The notes under the pieces: generated by a model
Told to the model about the DNA's origin: nothing
The model's input: the letters and a program-made list of their open reading frames with translations, nothing else
Databases searched by the model: none
DNA from: Aculops lycopersici
Lineage: Eukaryota > Arthropoda > Arachnida > Trombidiformes > Eriophyidae
Assembly (NCBI GenBank): GCA_015350385.1
Contig: WNKI01000002.1
Location: 10,387,084 to 10,440,562 of the forward strand
Length of the DNA stretch: 53,479 bases
Direction: 5' to 3'
Shown here: positions 31,499 through 42,069 of the stretch, one piece after another
How positions within the stretch are numbered: position 1 is the first letter of the stretch
Layout: each line of letters begins with the position of its first letter
Program-made: the position numbers and the translations under genes

Positions 31499-34324
31499 TC
31501 AAAACAAATAAAGCGAGAAGAAACCAAAAGAAAAATCAACTACATTAAATAAAAAATGATACTTACATCCCTGAGGCGACTGAAGTGATGAATCCATCAT
31601 TTGAACGCCTGTCAAAATTGAGTTTCCAGTTGAATCTTGACTGCTTATGTCTGTACTGTAACTCTGACTCTGACTTCCGGTGAAGAATCTGGCAAAAGCC
31701 GAGCCGGCGCTTGATTGGTGCTGGTGCTGGTGTTGGTTTTGAGGGTGACTAGTGTGCTGATTGTGCGCCTGGTGGACGCCGTTTGCGTTTTGTTGCGCCA
31801 AGTTCGAATTGGAGGGGTTGGCGTTGGTGTCGTTGTTTTGGTATTGATATTGATTTGATAAATTTCCTCCACTCGAGTGGTAACTTCCGTTATTTAGTTG
31901 ATTCAATTGACTTGAATGCGACTTTTCCTTAAACATTCGCGCAAATAGTTGTTTCGCTCTTTGAATGGGACTTGCGCCGCCGCCGCCACTGTGTTGCTTT
32001 TGAAGCGGCTGGTGGTGTTCTTGGTACTGTTGCTGATACTGATGGGCGGCTGCTACCTGTTGATGATTTTGATCATTCTGCTTCTGGTATTCAGTTGAAG
32101 GATTTACTCGAACTTGCGGCTCAATTTCGTCGCCGCCGCTGCCACCAGCAATTTGAGTGGACGACTTGCTTCGTTGGCTATCTTGTAGGACACTTGCTGT
32201 AGTTCCGGCCACTTGTTGCTGATCAACTGTAACCTGGTTGCTCGGAAAACCACTTGTTGTTACAGCTATCGACTGAGTTCTTCGCCGCTGCCTGCTGGCC
32301 TCTTGAGAATCTTCCTCCTCCTTCTCTTCTCTTTCCAATTTTCTTTGCTGATAGTCTATTTGCTCGCTCGACAACTGACACTCTAAATCCTCAAAACTCG
32401 ACGAGTCTGAGGAATGGTTAAGCTTGAAGGTTGCTGTTGGTGGTGCCTCTGCCTCTCGCTTTTGGTCTTCTTGGATTTCGTTCGAGGTGGGTGGCTCAAA
32501 CAGGTGGCTCAAATCTTCGTGAATGGATGCACGAATGCACGATGGTCTGGTGAGAGTTAAAAGTGGCGTTGTAATTGATTCGTTTGCTTGAATTGTATTT
32601 TGATTTGAACTCGACGATGAGAGTCCTTTCGCTAGTATTTTGGCCAATTTATTTGCCCTACTCTTGCTGCTTGAACTTCCACCCGCTCCACTCAAACTAG
32701 TCAACTCCTTTGGTTTAACCAAGATAACGCTTTCGTTAACTTTAGTTTGCGAGACGTACTTCCCCTCCTCGTTCAAAGTCACCTGTTGCCGCTCGCCCTT
32801 GATTAGCTCAACTTTACCCTCGAAAATTTCGCTAACGTTCGACTTTTTCCTCCCCACCGATGAGCTAATATTTAAACTGCCCTCTTCATTTAACTTTCGG
32901 CCGAGGAATTTGTTGTAAATTGATCGGCCAAAACGGGAGAATTGCCGCGCTATTCCACGCTTCTTTCGCTTGCCTCCACTGGACGCCGAGTTGTTCCCGT
33001 CCAAACTATTGGATTGATTTCCAATCGAAACCAAATCTGGTGTGCTAATCGAGTGGATATTTGGCTTGATCTTTCTAATTTGATTAGTGGTGGTAGTAGT
33101 AGTAGTAGTAGTAGTTGTTGTTGTTGTTGTTGGGTTGTTGCTACTGGAAGCTGCTGAAGCAACTGGTGGTCGCTGGGATTGATGCTCGTTAGTCTGTTTG
33201 TTTTGGTTCGTGGATTCTTCGGTCCTCGTCGACTTCTCCAACTCAACTTCTGATTTGGAACACTCTTGCTGTTGCTTTGGATGTTGTTGTTGTTGCTGCT
33301 GCTGCTCATTTGTCGCTGCTATAACGTTATCATTCAACGATGGGTCCTCGACACTTGCAGCTGCACCTGTTGTGGTTGAGGTTGCTGTAATCGACGACGA
33401 CACTCGATGTCCTCTGTTCGTTTTGCTCTGGTCTGTGGTAGATTTTCCAACTTCTCGCTCGTCCTCAGTCGTCGTGGCCTCGAATTCAGCCTTCGTTTCG
33501 GTGGCACTACCATTCGCTCTTGGAATTGTATTGTTCTCCTGCTTACTATTGTCGTCGCAGTCGACTTCGTCTCGCTTGCCACCTTTGCCACCTTTGCTAC
33601 CTACTACGGCAGCAGCAGCGGCAGCAGCACCAACAGTCGGCTCACAACTAGAAGAGTTCTTGTTCACTTCATTTGACCTCTCGCCTTTTGGCGGCATTGA
33701 GGCCTGAGCACTCGGCGACTCTTTAGCGTCTTGCCGCTTAGGCCGATGCTGTTGTTCATTTGCCCCTCTAATCTCACCTGCGTCCCCCTCAGATGATGCC
33801 GCGATAGAAGCAGTAGTGGCAGCAGCAGCGCCAGTGGCAGCATCATGTTGCTCGTGGCGCTCAGAAGATGAGGCGGCGCCAAAACAATCGCCGCCTCGTC
33901 CCCCGATTACATCACCCTTGCAAATCGTGTTGCTGTCGGGCTTTACTCTAGCATCTGCTAAAACTTTCACCTTTTCAACATCTCCGGGCGACGACGGGAT
34001 GTCGGGTGTCGTTGCTGTTGTTGTTGTTGTTGTTGTAGTTGCTGGTGCTTTCGTTCGTGAGCCAGAAGCTAGTGCGACACAATTGCCCCGGCTACCTGGA
34101 GGAGAAGGAGCATCAGAGGTGTTTCTGCTGCTTGTGATGGATTTGTTGTTGTTTGAGCTATGGCTGCCGCTGCTCTTCAGCTTGTTGCTCACTTCCCCCT
34201 TCAGTTGAGCGCAAACTGCAGCCTTCATGACGGCCACTTGAGCCTTACTAGCTTCATTGACTGCTCTTCCTTTCGCCACTGCCGCCGTGCTACTGTTGGC
34301 GGCACTTCGCTCGCCAGCTTCCAT
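31499..34324 (-). CDS. Large Ser/Gln/Thr-rich protein of unknown family (first exon, about 920 codons)
   Basis: No family recognised. The ATG chosen is at 34324 (MEAGERSAANSS); nine codons further upstream there is only a TTG. The first half is low-complexity Ser/Thr/Ala/Gln with poly-Thr. The most ordered part follows: NQIRKIKPNIHSISTPDLVS, then a strongly basic segment (KRKKRGIARQFSRFGRSIYN, KFLGRK) and VGRKKSNVSEIFEGKVELIK with VTLNEEGKYVSQTKVNESVI. A second basic patch is RAKQLFARMFKEKSHSSQ. There is no signal peptide or membrane span. A consensus donor (T|GTAAGTATC) at 31566-31561 follows codon 919, and no poly(A) signal lies after the read-through stop at 31499. The coding sequence therefore probably splices onward to exons I could not find. 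The basic segments suggest a nucleic-acid or membrane-surface contact, which is only an inference. Confidence 0.75.
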   Translation of the reverse strand: MEAGERSAANSSTAAVAKGRAVNEASKAQVAVMKAAVCAQLKGEVSNKLKSSGSHSSNNNKSITSSRNTSDAPSPPGSRGNCVALASGSRTKAPATTTTTTTTATTPDIPSSPGDVEKVKVLADARVKPDSNTICKGDVIGGRGGDCFGAASSSERHEQHDAATGAAAATTASIAASSEGDAGEIRGANEQQHRPKRQDAKESPSAQASMPPKGERSNEVNKNSSSCEPTVGAAAAAAAVVGSKGGKGGKRDEVDCDDNSKQENNTIPRANGSATETKAEFEATTTEDEREVGKSTTDQSKTNRGHRVSSSITATSTTTGAAASVEDPSLNDNVIAATNEQQQQQQQHPKQQQECSKSEVELEKSTRTEESTNQNKQTNEHQSQRPPVASAASSSNNPTTTTTTTTTTTTTTTNQIRKIKPNIHSISTPDLVSIGNQSNSLDGNNSASSGGKRKKRGIARQFSRFGRSIYNKFLGRKLNEEGSLNISSSVGRKKSNVSEIFEGKVELIKGERQQVTLNEEGKYVSQTKVNESVILVKPKELTSLSGAGGSSSSKSRANKLAKILAKGLSSSSSNQNTIQANESITTPLLTLTRPSCIRASIHEDLSHLFEPPTSNEIQEDQKREAEAPPTATFKLNHSSDSSSFEDLECQLSSEQIDYQQRKLEREEKEEEDSQEASRQRRRTQSIAVTTSGFPSNQVTVDQQQVAGTTASVLQDSQRSKSSTQIAGGSGGDEIEPQVRVNPSTEYQKQNDQNHQQVAAAHQYQQQYQEHHQPLQKQHSGGGGASPIQRAKQLFARMFKEKSHSSQLNQLNNGSYHSSGGNLSNQYQYQNNDTNANPSNSNLAQQNANGVHQAHNQHTSHPQNQHQHQHQSSAGSAFARFFTGSQSQSYSTDISSQDSTGNSILTGVQMMDSSLQSPQGCKYHFLFNVVDFSFGFFSLYLF

Positions 34325-36431
34325 ATCTTCGAGTCTCTCTATGCAGCGCAAAGCGCGTGTATCGGCTTACTAATGTTGCTGCTACTGCTGCTGCTCTTGT
34401 CGCTGGCAAGCTAGCTTGCCAACCTTTAGCGGCGAAAGCCAAAGCTCCTTATGCTCTGCGCAAAATCTCAGCTCAGCTAAGTTCGTTTTGTGACTCGTTG
34501 TTCTTAAACCCTCTCTCTTTCTCTTGTTGCTTCGTCTTCTGCTTCTTCCTCTTCCTCTATTGCCGCTCTCCTCGCGCCGCTCTATTCTATTAGCTCATTA
34601 GTTTTCCTCACTCTTACCTATCGACTAGCCAACTAACTTTGCAACCAAAAACTAACAAGCCTCAATGCAATAACTTAATCCTATTGTACGCAAAAAGCCG
34701 CCTCTCTCCTCCTTGTAGCATTTAGCTCTCAAAACCCAAAATTAGCCATCTGGCTCTAGTCTCACTTGTAGTCGAACCAAACTCGATGAAATAGGTAAAA
34801 GAATTTTATAATTACTATTATTATTATGATTATTTTCGACTCTTTCCTCTTGTCTCTCTTGTTGCTCTTCTTTTTCCATTTGCCAACAATGAACAACTCA
34901 CTTAAAAAATATTTGCTTTCGAGATGATAACTGGCAATTTAACGCTTGTAAAGCTCAAACTTGCGTTCAGTTTTCCCGTAACAATTCCAGTTATTTGGCC
35001 ATAAAACTGCACACCTCCTATCGCCTTCCCTCTTCCAAAAAGCTTTGCTAATCTTTGCTCAATATCACTATCAATACTTTTGCAGCACTTGAATGGAAAT
35101 TCAGCAATTCAGCACAATACAATAACTGAACGATTGCTTTTGCTGCCGTGGTTGTTGTTGTAATATGTTGTTGATGTATATGTCTCTCTCTCTCTCTCTC
35201 TCTCTCCCTCACTCTAGCCAAGTGTGGTCTTTTAACCACGCCGTTGCATTTCCTATGGAGAATGAAAATCTCTAGCACTTTTTGAAGGACATCCAGACAA
35301 CACAACACACCAACCGACCAACAAGTTGGAGTACAAGCAATCAGCCGCCGTTTAGTCGGGGGTAGAAACAAACTTTACTATTGGCAGGATGGCAACGGCG
35401 CCGCTGCCGATATCCACGACACATGGACACTAGCTGTCGTGATTGGGGGGAAGACGCACGCAGAGGATAGTGGCTGTGGGTAGAAAAGTGATGTACCCAG
35501 TGGTATGGGCAGCATTCGAGTGCAATCTCTGCCTTTTGCTGGCCGAACTTCGGGAAGCCAGCTAGCCTGCCAAATGGAAGAGACAACGACGACAAGCGAG
35601 CGAGCAAGCAAGTGAGTGAGCAAACAACCGATTACCTGTCAATTGATCTGCTGGTTGTCACTAACACCATTAATGGCTATCATCGCCACTTGTGGATTGT
35701 TCTCTGGTGGTGGTTGTGGTGGCGGCAAAGGCAGTGGCAGTGGCACAGTTGCAGCAAAAGCGCAACAAGTGCTCCAGTGGAAGTTGAACGGGGAGGCGCC
35801 CGTCGATAACTGCGGGTGTCGTAGTTCCATTTGCGTATATATTAACCGATTGATTGATTTATTAGAAACGATCCACTTGGCTCTGGATGATAGATACTAG
35901 TTGCGATAATAGCTGCTAGACACAACACCACAAACACATTGTTATGCTTCGCTGCTCCCTGATTGCGCACGCGACACCATTGAGCCCTGCCAAGTTCTGG
36001 GGAAATCACAGATTCAGTTTGTTTTTAGAGAGCGTCGATCGTCATAAGGCACAACGACGTTTGCGATCGATGTGAGAACAAGAGGTTGTCATTTGCATTA
36101 GCATGACACTTGTTACAACTAACTCCATTATGCAAACACTGCTTACCTTTCCTCTTTCGCCCTTTTTTGTCTGCTTTTCTGTTTCGCGAATTGCGAACCA
36201 CACTCAGATTAAAGAAGCCTTACGCAACCACCAGAAAGTAGTCATCTAAACTTGATTGCCACATAGATAATTGTCTCAGCTACTTTGCTTAGTCTATGCC
36301 ACTGAGATTACAACAAAAAAATGCAGCGTGACCCGTTTTATGGTCACTTGTAGTACCGGGTCTTCGGTCGATAAATCTGAAGTTACGTGCATAGTAAGAT
36401 TACAAAGAGACTAATGACGAAACTGCGATGC
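34325..36431. other. Intergenic region, 5' of the Ser/Gln-rich gene
   Basis: It lies upstream of one minus-strand gene and downstream of another, and probably includes the promoter and leader of the gene ending at 34324. A TC tract lies at 35182-35210. I see no coding sequence. Confidence 0.45.
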
Positions 36432-36437
36432 TTTATT
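36432..36437 (-). other. Polyadenylation signal AATAAA of the coiled-coil gene
   Basis: AATAAA on the minus strand about 50 bases after the stop codon at 36487, giving a very short 3' UTR. Confidence 0.55.
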
Positions 36438-36486
36438 GTTGTAATATTTTTACATTTTTGTCATAAATAGATATCCTGGTGATCAC

Positions 36487-39400
36487 TTAAACGCGAATCT
36501 CGTGCAACGAATGGCCGCTGGCCAACGAGGCCAAATCCTCGGGTTCCACGGTTTTGCTTCTTGTCGTGGTCGGCGTTTGAGCTGTTGATTTTATTCGGTA
36601 TTTGCTCTGATCACTCGCCGGTGTGTCCTCCGAATCGCTGGCCAATCCCGTGATGCTGCGGCTAAAGTTGCGCAACGTGCTCGTCAGCCGACTCTTGAGG
36701 CCTCGTTTGCGGGCTTTCCCGCCTACCACGCCCACCGACATGCCCCCTGTGCCGGTGACGCAACTGTCCGACTCGGCGCCTGAGGGCAGGCGATCACGTG
36801 CTGGCACGCCGAAGCCAGAGGACGATATAAAATCACTGGCCAGCGAGGATTCCGACTCATAATCGGTGAGAGAGCCGCCGCCCCCTGCTGCTCCGCCGTA
36901 ACTGGACGGCGTGCTCTGGGGGAAACGACGGTAAATATTTGAGGTGGTTCCGGTTGCGTTTCCGCTTCCGGTTACCAAGCTCGAGTTGCTGCCAGCAAAC
37001 GAGAGTCCCTGCGTCGGCTGCTTGCCCCTATCGCTTGGTTGCTCCGATGAACTGCGACCCAAGCTCCAGTTTCCGCCATTCGCGTTGCTTGTGTAAATGA
37101 ATTTTTGAGCTTTAGTTGAGGTTTTGGTGTTATTATTGCCACTATTGTTGTCTAATAGGGAGTCCAAGTCGGAATCAAGTTGCCAGTGGACACGACTGCT
37201 CACCGACTCGCTCTCATCGTTGGAATGATGGTTATGATTTGAGGTTGTTTTTAAGCAACTGCCACTTGTTGCTGTTGTTGTGAGATTACTACTACAAGAG
37301 GCGCCACCTGTTGCCGTTGTTGAAGTTGCAGGAACACTATTAGGTGGTACGCGGAACTCGTTTAAATTTCCCAATGTTGAGCTCAACTCTCGTAGATGGC
37401 TCTTGAGTCGCTTCTTCTCCGTTGCCGTGATACCCAGCGAAGCGCACTTGACTCTAACCCTCTTGACCAACTTTACCGGCGACTTGCTGGTCGCTGGAGA
37501 TGAGATTGCTGTGGTTGAGTCTTGCGTTGAGCCTTTGCCAGCAGAACTCTTGCTTCCGGTTAGCAATCGCGAGAGACGAGACTGGCCGCCACTTGTTGAG
37601 CTATCACCGATGGTTTGGTGGACCGGCTTTGCGCTCGAGATGGGCATTGACATTGAAGCTATCGAGTCCACCGCTCCGCTCTCGTCGCTGATTTCCGCCT
37701 CGTCGCCAGCAACAGACGACCGCCTGTTGCTAGCGGAAGTTGTCGTCGAGGTGGTTGCAGTTCTCAAAGGTCTCATCGTCGACTTGGAGGAGCGCCACAA
37801 ACTGGCCGGCTCTCCGCCTAAACTTGGCGTCGTCGACTGGGAACTCTGGAAACCGGAACTTGGGGTTGCGGCGCCGCCTGTGGAGCTGGACACCGTCGCT
37901 GGTAACTCGTCGAGTGATTGGAGAATCTTGTTAACTATCTCAACAAGTGGCACTGCTTCGCTCTTCATAATTTCCATTAACTTTGCATTGGCTCGCTCCA
38001 ACTGCTCGCATTGCTTAAGCCTTTGGCGCAACTCCAATTCTTGGGCATGAAACCTGTTGCTCGAACTTGATGATGATTTTGAGTTGAAATTCGGCATCTG
38101 CTGCTGGTATTCAATCAATTTTTTTGACAATTTCTGATTATTCGACTCCAACTGCTTACTTTGCAGCCTCAACAAATCATATGATTGACTAATCTTCTTT
38201 AAATCGCGAGTCATTATTTCATTCTGAGTCTGTGCCTGCTGCAACATCTCCAAAGTGGACCTCCTCTCCTCGGCCCACTTTACCTCCAACTTCCGGCGCG
38301 CCCCCTCAAAAGTATCCTGATTGGCCAACTGGCCTAGGGAAGTTTCAAAGATTAACTTCTCCTCGGCTTCATTCAATCTGCCAGTCAGCAGGGTAACGCG
38401 ACATTGCCACTTGTTCTTCTCCGCCGCCTGCAACAACTTCAACTGCTTCAGCTCCAGTTGAGTCTCGGCCAATTGTTGTCTTAGCAAATTAATTAGCTGC
38501 CTCTGATCCTGAATCTTGCTGGTCAATTTTTCCATGGTTCCATTGTTATCACTGTTATTTTTTGCGTCGACAGGTTGTGTTAATTTGGTAGTAGATGATG
38601 ACTCGGTAGTTTGTTTTGAACTCCTAGAAGTTGAGTTACTTCTAAAGGGAGACTTCGAAAAGAGTCCACCTGTTGAGCTTGAGTTCGATGCTGAGCCTCC
38701 ACTTCCGGATGTCAAACTTGAAGTCTTTGATTTCAACTCTAACTTTTCATACTCGTGAATTCGTTGCTCCAATTCGCCCAATCGAGTTCTCAATTTTGAT
38801 CTCTCCTCCTTCACCTGCGACGAGTCTCGTTTTGCCACCTCGAATTGTTTCTCCAACGCGGCCAATTGGTGGCGCAACAGTTTGTTTTGAGACTCGAACT
38901 CGCTGGCGCTTATCAGTTGCTGCGATAATTGCTCAATTCGATCCTGAGATTGTTGGCGCTCCTTGTAGGATTGCTCTTGTCTCAATAACATCAACTCTCG
39001 CGTTGATTTTAGTTCGGTTAATTTTTCATTAAATGATCTTTTGATGGACTCAAGTGCCTCCAATAGAGTGGCCTTTTCCGCGTTAAATCTATTGCAATTC
39101 TCATAATACTCACTCTCTCTAGCTCTATTAGTTTCTAATAAATCTTGAAGCTCCCGCTTCTTGCTTTCCAATTCTCTAAACAGATTTTTAATTCTTGAAT
39201 TGTGATCCTCCTCTAGCTGATTATACTTATTTTGCAATCTCTTGAAGTCGCGCTCCAATTGCACGTATTTATCCTGGAAACTGAGCAACTCGCGATCCTT
39301 CTCTCTAACAATCGATTCAATTTCCTTGATTCTAAACTCATTTGACCGCCGTTCGATTTGTTGCTGAGCCTCAAGTTGTTCCAACTTTTGCTGCCACTGG

Positions 39401-42069
39401 CTCTTGTCGCGCCGGAAGTCGCGCTCACTAGTCCTCAATCGATCCCTTTCCTGGGCGATTTCCTCCTCGGCTCTCGTTAGCGAGCGCTGACTTGCGGCCA
39501 ACTTTTGCTTCTGCTCATTGAGTTCGTCTTTAATCGATTGAATCTCATTCAAATGACGCTCCTTCAGCTCCAATTGAGCCAACTCAACTGCTCGCCTGAG
39601 TTGAGCATCGCAACTTTCTCGCAACTCATCCAATTGCCTGGTGGTTTCCTCGCGCGCGATTTCCAATTGGCGCATCAAGAATCCATTTTTCACCTTAAGC
39701 TCGCTTAAATTTCGTGCCATAAGCAACAAGTCGCCACTTGATGCGCTGTCGTGGACCTGTTGCTGTTGCAATTCTTGCTGACCGCTAGACGAGCTGCTTG
39801 TTTTTGAACCAGATGCAACCTGTTGTTGCTGTTGCAACTGACCGCAAACTCGCTTGTAGTTTGACTCAACCTCTTTGAGTTTGATTAGCGACGAGCGCAA
39901 CAGCTTGTTTTGCTCCTCCAAATTTCCATTCAGCTCCATGTTTACCTGACGCAACTTGTCCAGTTCCTCTTCCATCGCAACGCGTTCCCTTTCCAGCATT
40001 CGAGTGCGAGTTTCGCTTTCATATTTTCTTTGCTCCAGGTTGGCCACATCGAGCTTCAGATTATTACTCAACAATCTCTCCTGATCAAGTAATCTTCTGA
40101 GAGATTTTAGCTGCTCCTCTGCACTCGAACCGGAAGAGGTTGAAAGTTGGCCGTCTGCGTTGTCGCCCAAAGCACGAGTTGTTGCTGCTGCTGCCGACTG
40201 AGGCAACACTGATCCCTTGATCGTGGCCATGTACTCTTTCAATAAGCAATCCTTTGCCTTTACTGCGCCCACCAATTCCTCCAATTCTAGCTCCAAGTCT
40301 TTAATTACCTGCTTCAATTCCAATCGACTCATTGCCTCTCTCGTGCTCTCAGCTGGAATCTTGGACTTTCTCGACTCCAACGACTCACTGCCACTTGATT
40401 CGAGTGACGCAACGAGGCGCCTGTACTGCCGAGTGGCTCGGCCGCATTCCAAGTCCATCTCAACTAGCCTCGACTTTGCCTTGGCCAGTTCGCTCTCACT
40501 AGAGTCCAGTTGACGTTTTAGTTTCTCCAATAGATCCGATTCCGTGACTGAGGCTTCGTTCTGTTTGCCATTGCCATTGCCTCCGCTGCTACCCGACGAA
40601 ACAAGTCTAAACTTTCGCTCCAATTCCGCTTTTTGTCGTCTCAAATTACCAACTTCCTCTTGCAGTTCTCGCGTTATTGCTGTTGCCGACGTCGATCCTT
40701 GCGAGCTCAACTCTTTGCCACCTGTAACCACACCGCCGCCGGGCAACATCTCGAGCTGCGATCTCAGCTGCTTGCAATCTCGCTCGCTGTGCACCAGACG
40801 AGCCCTGAGTTGGCGACACTCGAGCTCCAATTTGGCTTTAGTGGAATTATTATTATCATCATTATTATTGTTGTCGCCACTCCCCACCCGTTGACGCTGT
40901 AGCTGGTTCGTTGCATGGCCGCCACTCGCACGACTTAACTGCGACTGTAGCTCGGCCTTTTGATTCTCCAAATCCTTGATTATATTTTGGCTATTATCTA
41001 ATTGACTGGCCAAGTCGACAATCTTGCCCCTTAGTCGCTCGCATTCTGATTGTGCCAATTCAAGTGCCAGCTTTAGTTGCTCATTTTGTTGTATCAATTC
41101 GGCGCCACTGAGCGAGTTAATGAGCGATGAGCTCCGCAAATCATGCGACTCGTTACCTTGTTGTTGCTGCTGTTTGTTGTTTTCCACTTCATTTGTAGGT
41201 GAGCCGCCGCTTGTTGATTGCATTCTCTCGAGCGATGCATTGCGACTTATGGGTCCAGATCTTAATCTCGAGTTGGCAAGTGTTAATTTGTTAACCTTAC
41301 TCAATAAAACCTCATTTTCCACCTCGATTGCTTGCAAACGATCACTCTTTAATTGAGCCTCCTCCTGGGAGTACTTGATTTGTTCCTGCAGATCACGTTC
41401 CCTCTCGCTGGTGTCATTTAAATCACGCAACAGTTGGTCGTATTCGCGCGACGACAATTTGACAAAATCTTGACTCAATTGGATGAATGGATGTTGTGTT
41501 GAATTCGATAGTTGATTTGATTGTTGTCCAATTGATTTAATTTGCTGTTGCTGTTGTAACTCGTCGACTTGCCTCTCGAGATTCAACTTTACCTGCTCCA
41601 TTTGACCATATTGTCGCTCGCATTTATTTAATCTTATTTGCAAAATCTTACAATTTTTCAACGCAACATCAAGCTCCTGTTTTATCTGCTCAAATTGCTC
41701 GCTCTCGTCTTCCTTGAAATTGTCATGCATCTCATCCATTTCCCTCTCTAGCGCTCGGTGTTCCTCTCTGGCCAAATCCCTCTCCACCTGGACCATTTCC
41801 AACTCTCGTTTCAATTTCTCAATCTCCCTGTCCTTCGTCTGACAGTCCAAACATTCTCCTTTTTCCTCATTATTTTCTCCTCCAACTTGTTGCTTGCTCG
41901 GTGTCATCTGATTTGGTGCCATCTTATCACTCACATTAGATTTCTCATTTAAACTCTCGCTATTTGTGCTCACAATATGGGAACTCTTGTCGCAAAAACA
42001 ATTCAGACACTTGTCCTGCATTGAGTGGTTGGCGCGAAACTCTTTGCAGTCTTTAGTGGAAGTCGACAT
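36487..42069 (-). CDS. Giant coiled-coil protein of SOGA/MTCL1 type, intronless (1860 aa)
   Basis: Probably a microtubule- or cytoskeleton-associated scaffold. After the ATG at 42069 comes a Cys-rich head: KDCKEFRANHSMQDKCLNCF with His31, reminiscent of short zinc-type Cys/His elements. A second pair is CLDC at 73-76. Residues about 78-165 (HRALEREMDEMHDNFKEDES, then ELDVALKNCKILQIRLNKCE) closely recall the first coiled coil of SOGA1/SOGA3/MTCL1, from my knowledge of that family. Heptad coiled coil continues with Gln/Ser-rich breaks to about residue 1230. A disordered Ser/Thr-rich C-terminal third follows, with small basic patches (KLVKRVRVKCASLGITATEK and KARKRGLKSRLTSTLRNFSR). There is no membrane span. 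It is a single 5.6-kb exon with a poly(A) signal directly after the stop. Other long coiled-coil families remain possible, so the family call is moderate. Confidence 0.85.
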   Translation of the reverse strand: MSTSTKDCKEFRANHSMQDKCLNCFCDKSSHIVSTNSESLNEKSNVSDKMAPNQMTPSKQQVGGENNEEKGECLDCQTKDREIEKLKRELEMVQVERDLAREEHRALEREMDEMHDNFKEDESEQFEQIKQELDVALKNCKILQIRLNKCERQYGQMEQVKLNLERQVDELQQQQQIKSIGQQSNQLSNSTQHPFIQLSQDFVKLSSREYDQLLRDLNDTSERERDLQEQIKYSQEEAQLKSDRLQAIEVENEVLLSKVNKLTLANSRLRSGPISRNASLERMQSTSGGSPTNEVENNKQQQQQGNESHDLRSSSLINSLSGAELIQQNEQLKLALELAQSECERLRGKIVDLASQLDNSQNIIKDLENQKAELQSQLSRASGGHATNQLQRQRVGSGDNNNNDDNNNSTKAKLELECRQLRARLVHSERDCKQLRSQLEMLPGGGVVTGGKELSSQGSTSATAITRELQEEVGNLRRQKAELERKFRLVSSGSSGGNGNGKQNEASVTESDLLEKLKRQLDSSESELAKAKSRLVEMDLECGRATRQYRRLVASLESSGSESLESRKSKIPAESTREAMSRLELKQVIKDLELELEELVGAVKAKDCLLKEYMATIKGSVLPQSAAAATTRALGDNADGQLSTSSGSSAEEQLKSLRRLLDQERLLSNNLKLDVANLEQRKYESETRTRMLERERVAMEEELDKLRQVNMELNGNLEEQNKLLRSSLIKLKEVESNYKRVCGQLQQQQQVASGSKTSSSSSGQQELQQQQVHDSASSGDLLLMARNLSELKVKNGFLMRQLEIAREETTRQLDELRESCDAQLRRAVELAQLELKERHLNEIQSIKDELNEQKQKLAASQRSLTRAEEEIAQERDRLRTSERDFRRDKSQWQQKLEQLEAQQQIERRSNEFRIKEIESIVREKDRELLSFQDKYVQLERDFKRLQNKYNQLEEDHNSRIKNLFRELESKKRELQDLLETNRARESEYYENCNRFNAEKATLLEALESIKRSFNEKLTELKSTRELMLLRQEQSYKERQQSQDRIEQLSQQLISASEFESQNKLLRHQLAALEKQFEVAKRDSSQVKEERSKLRTRLGELEQRIHEYEKLELKSKTSSLTSGSGGSASNSSSTGGLFSKSPFRSNSTSRSSKQTTESSSTTKLTQPVDAKNNSDNNGTMEKLTSKIQDQRQLINLLRQQLAETQLELKQLKLLQAAEKNKWQCRVTLLTGRLNEAEEKLIFETSLGQLANQDTFEGARRKLEVKWAEERRSTLEMLQQAQTQNEIMTRDLKKISQSYDLLRLQSKQLESNNQKLSKKLIEYQQQMPNFNSKSSSSSSNRFHAQELELRQRLKQCEQLERANAKLMEIMKSEAVPLVEIVNKILQSLDELPATVSSSTGGAATPSSGFQSSQSTTPSLGGEPASLWRSSKSTMRPLRTATTSTTTSASNRRSSVAGDEAEISDESGAVDSIASMSMPISSAKPVHQTIGDSSTSGGQSRLSRLLTGSKSSAGKGSTQDSTTAISSPATSKSPVKLVKRVRVKCASLGITATEKKRLKSHLRELSSTLGNLNEFRVPPNSVPATSTTATGGASCSSNLTTTATSGSCLKTTSNHNHHSNDESESVSSRVHWQLDSDLDSLLDNNSGNNNTKTSTKAQKFIYTSNANGGNWSLGRSSSEQPSDRGKQPTQGLSFAGSNSSLVTGSGNATGTTSNIYRRFPQSTPSSYGGAAGGGGSLTDYESESSLASDFISSSGFGVPARDRLPSGAESDSCVTGTGGMSVGVVGGKARKRGLKSRLTSTLRNFSRSITGLASDSEDTPASDQSKYRIKSTAQTPTTTRSKTVEPEDLASLASGHSLHEIRV

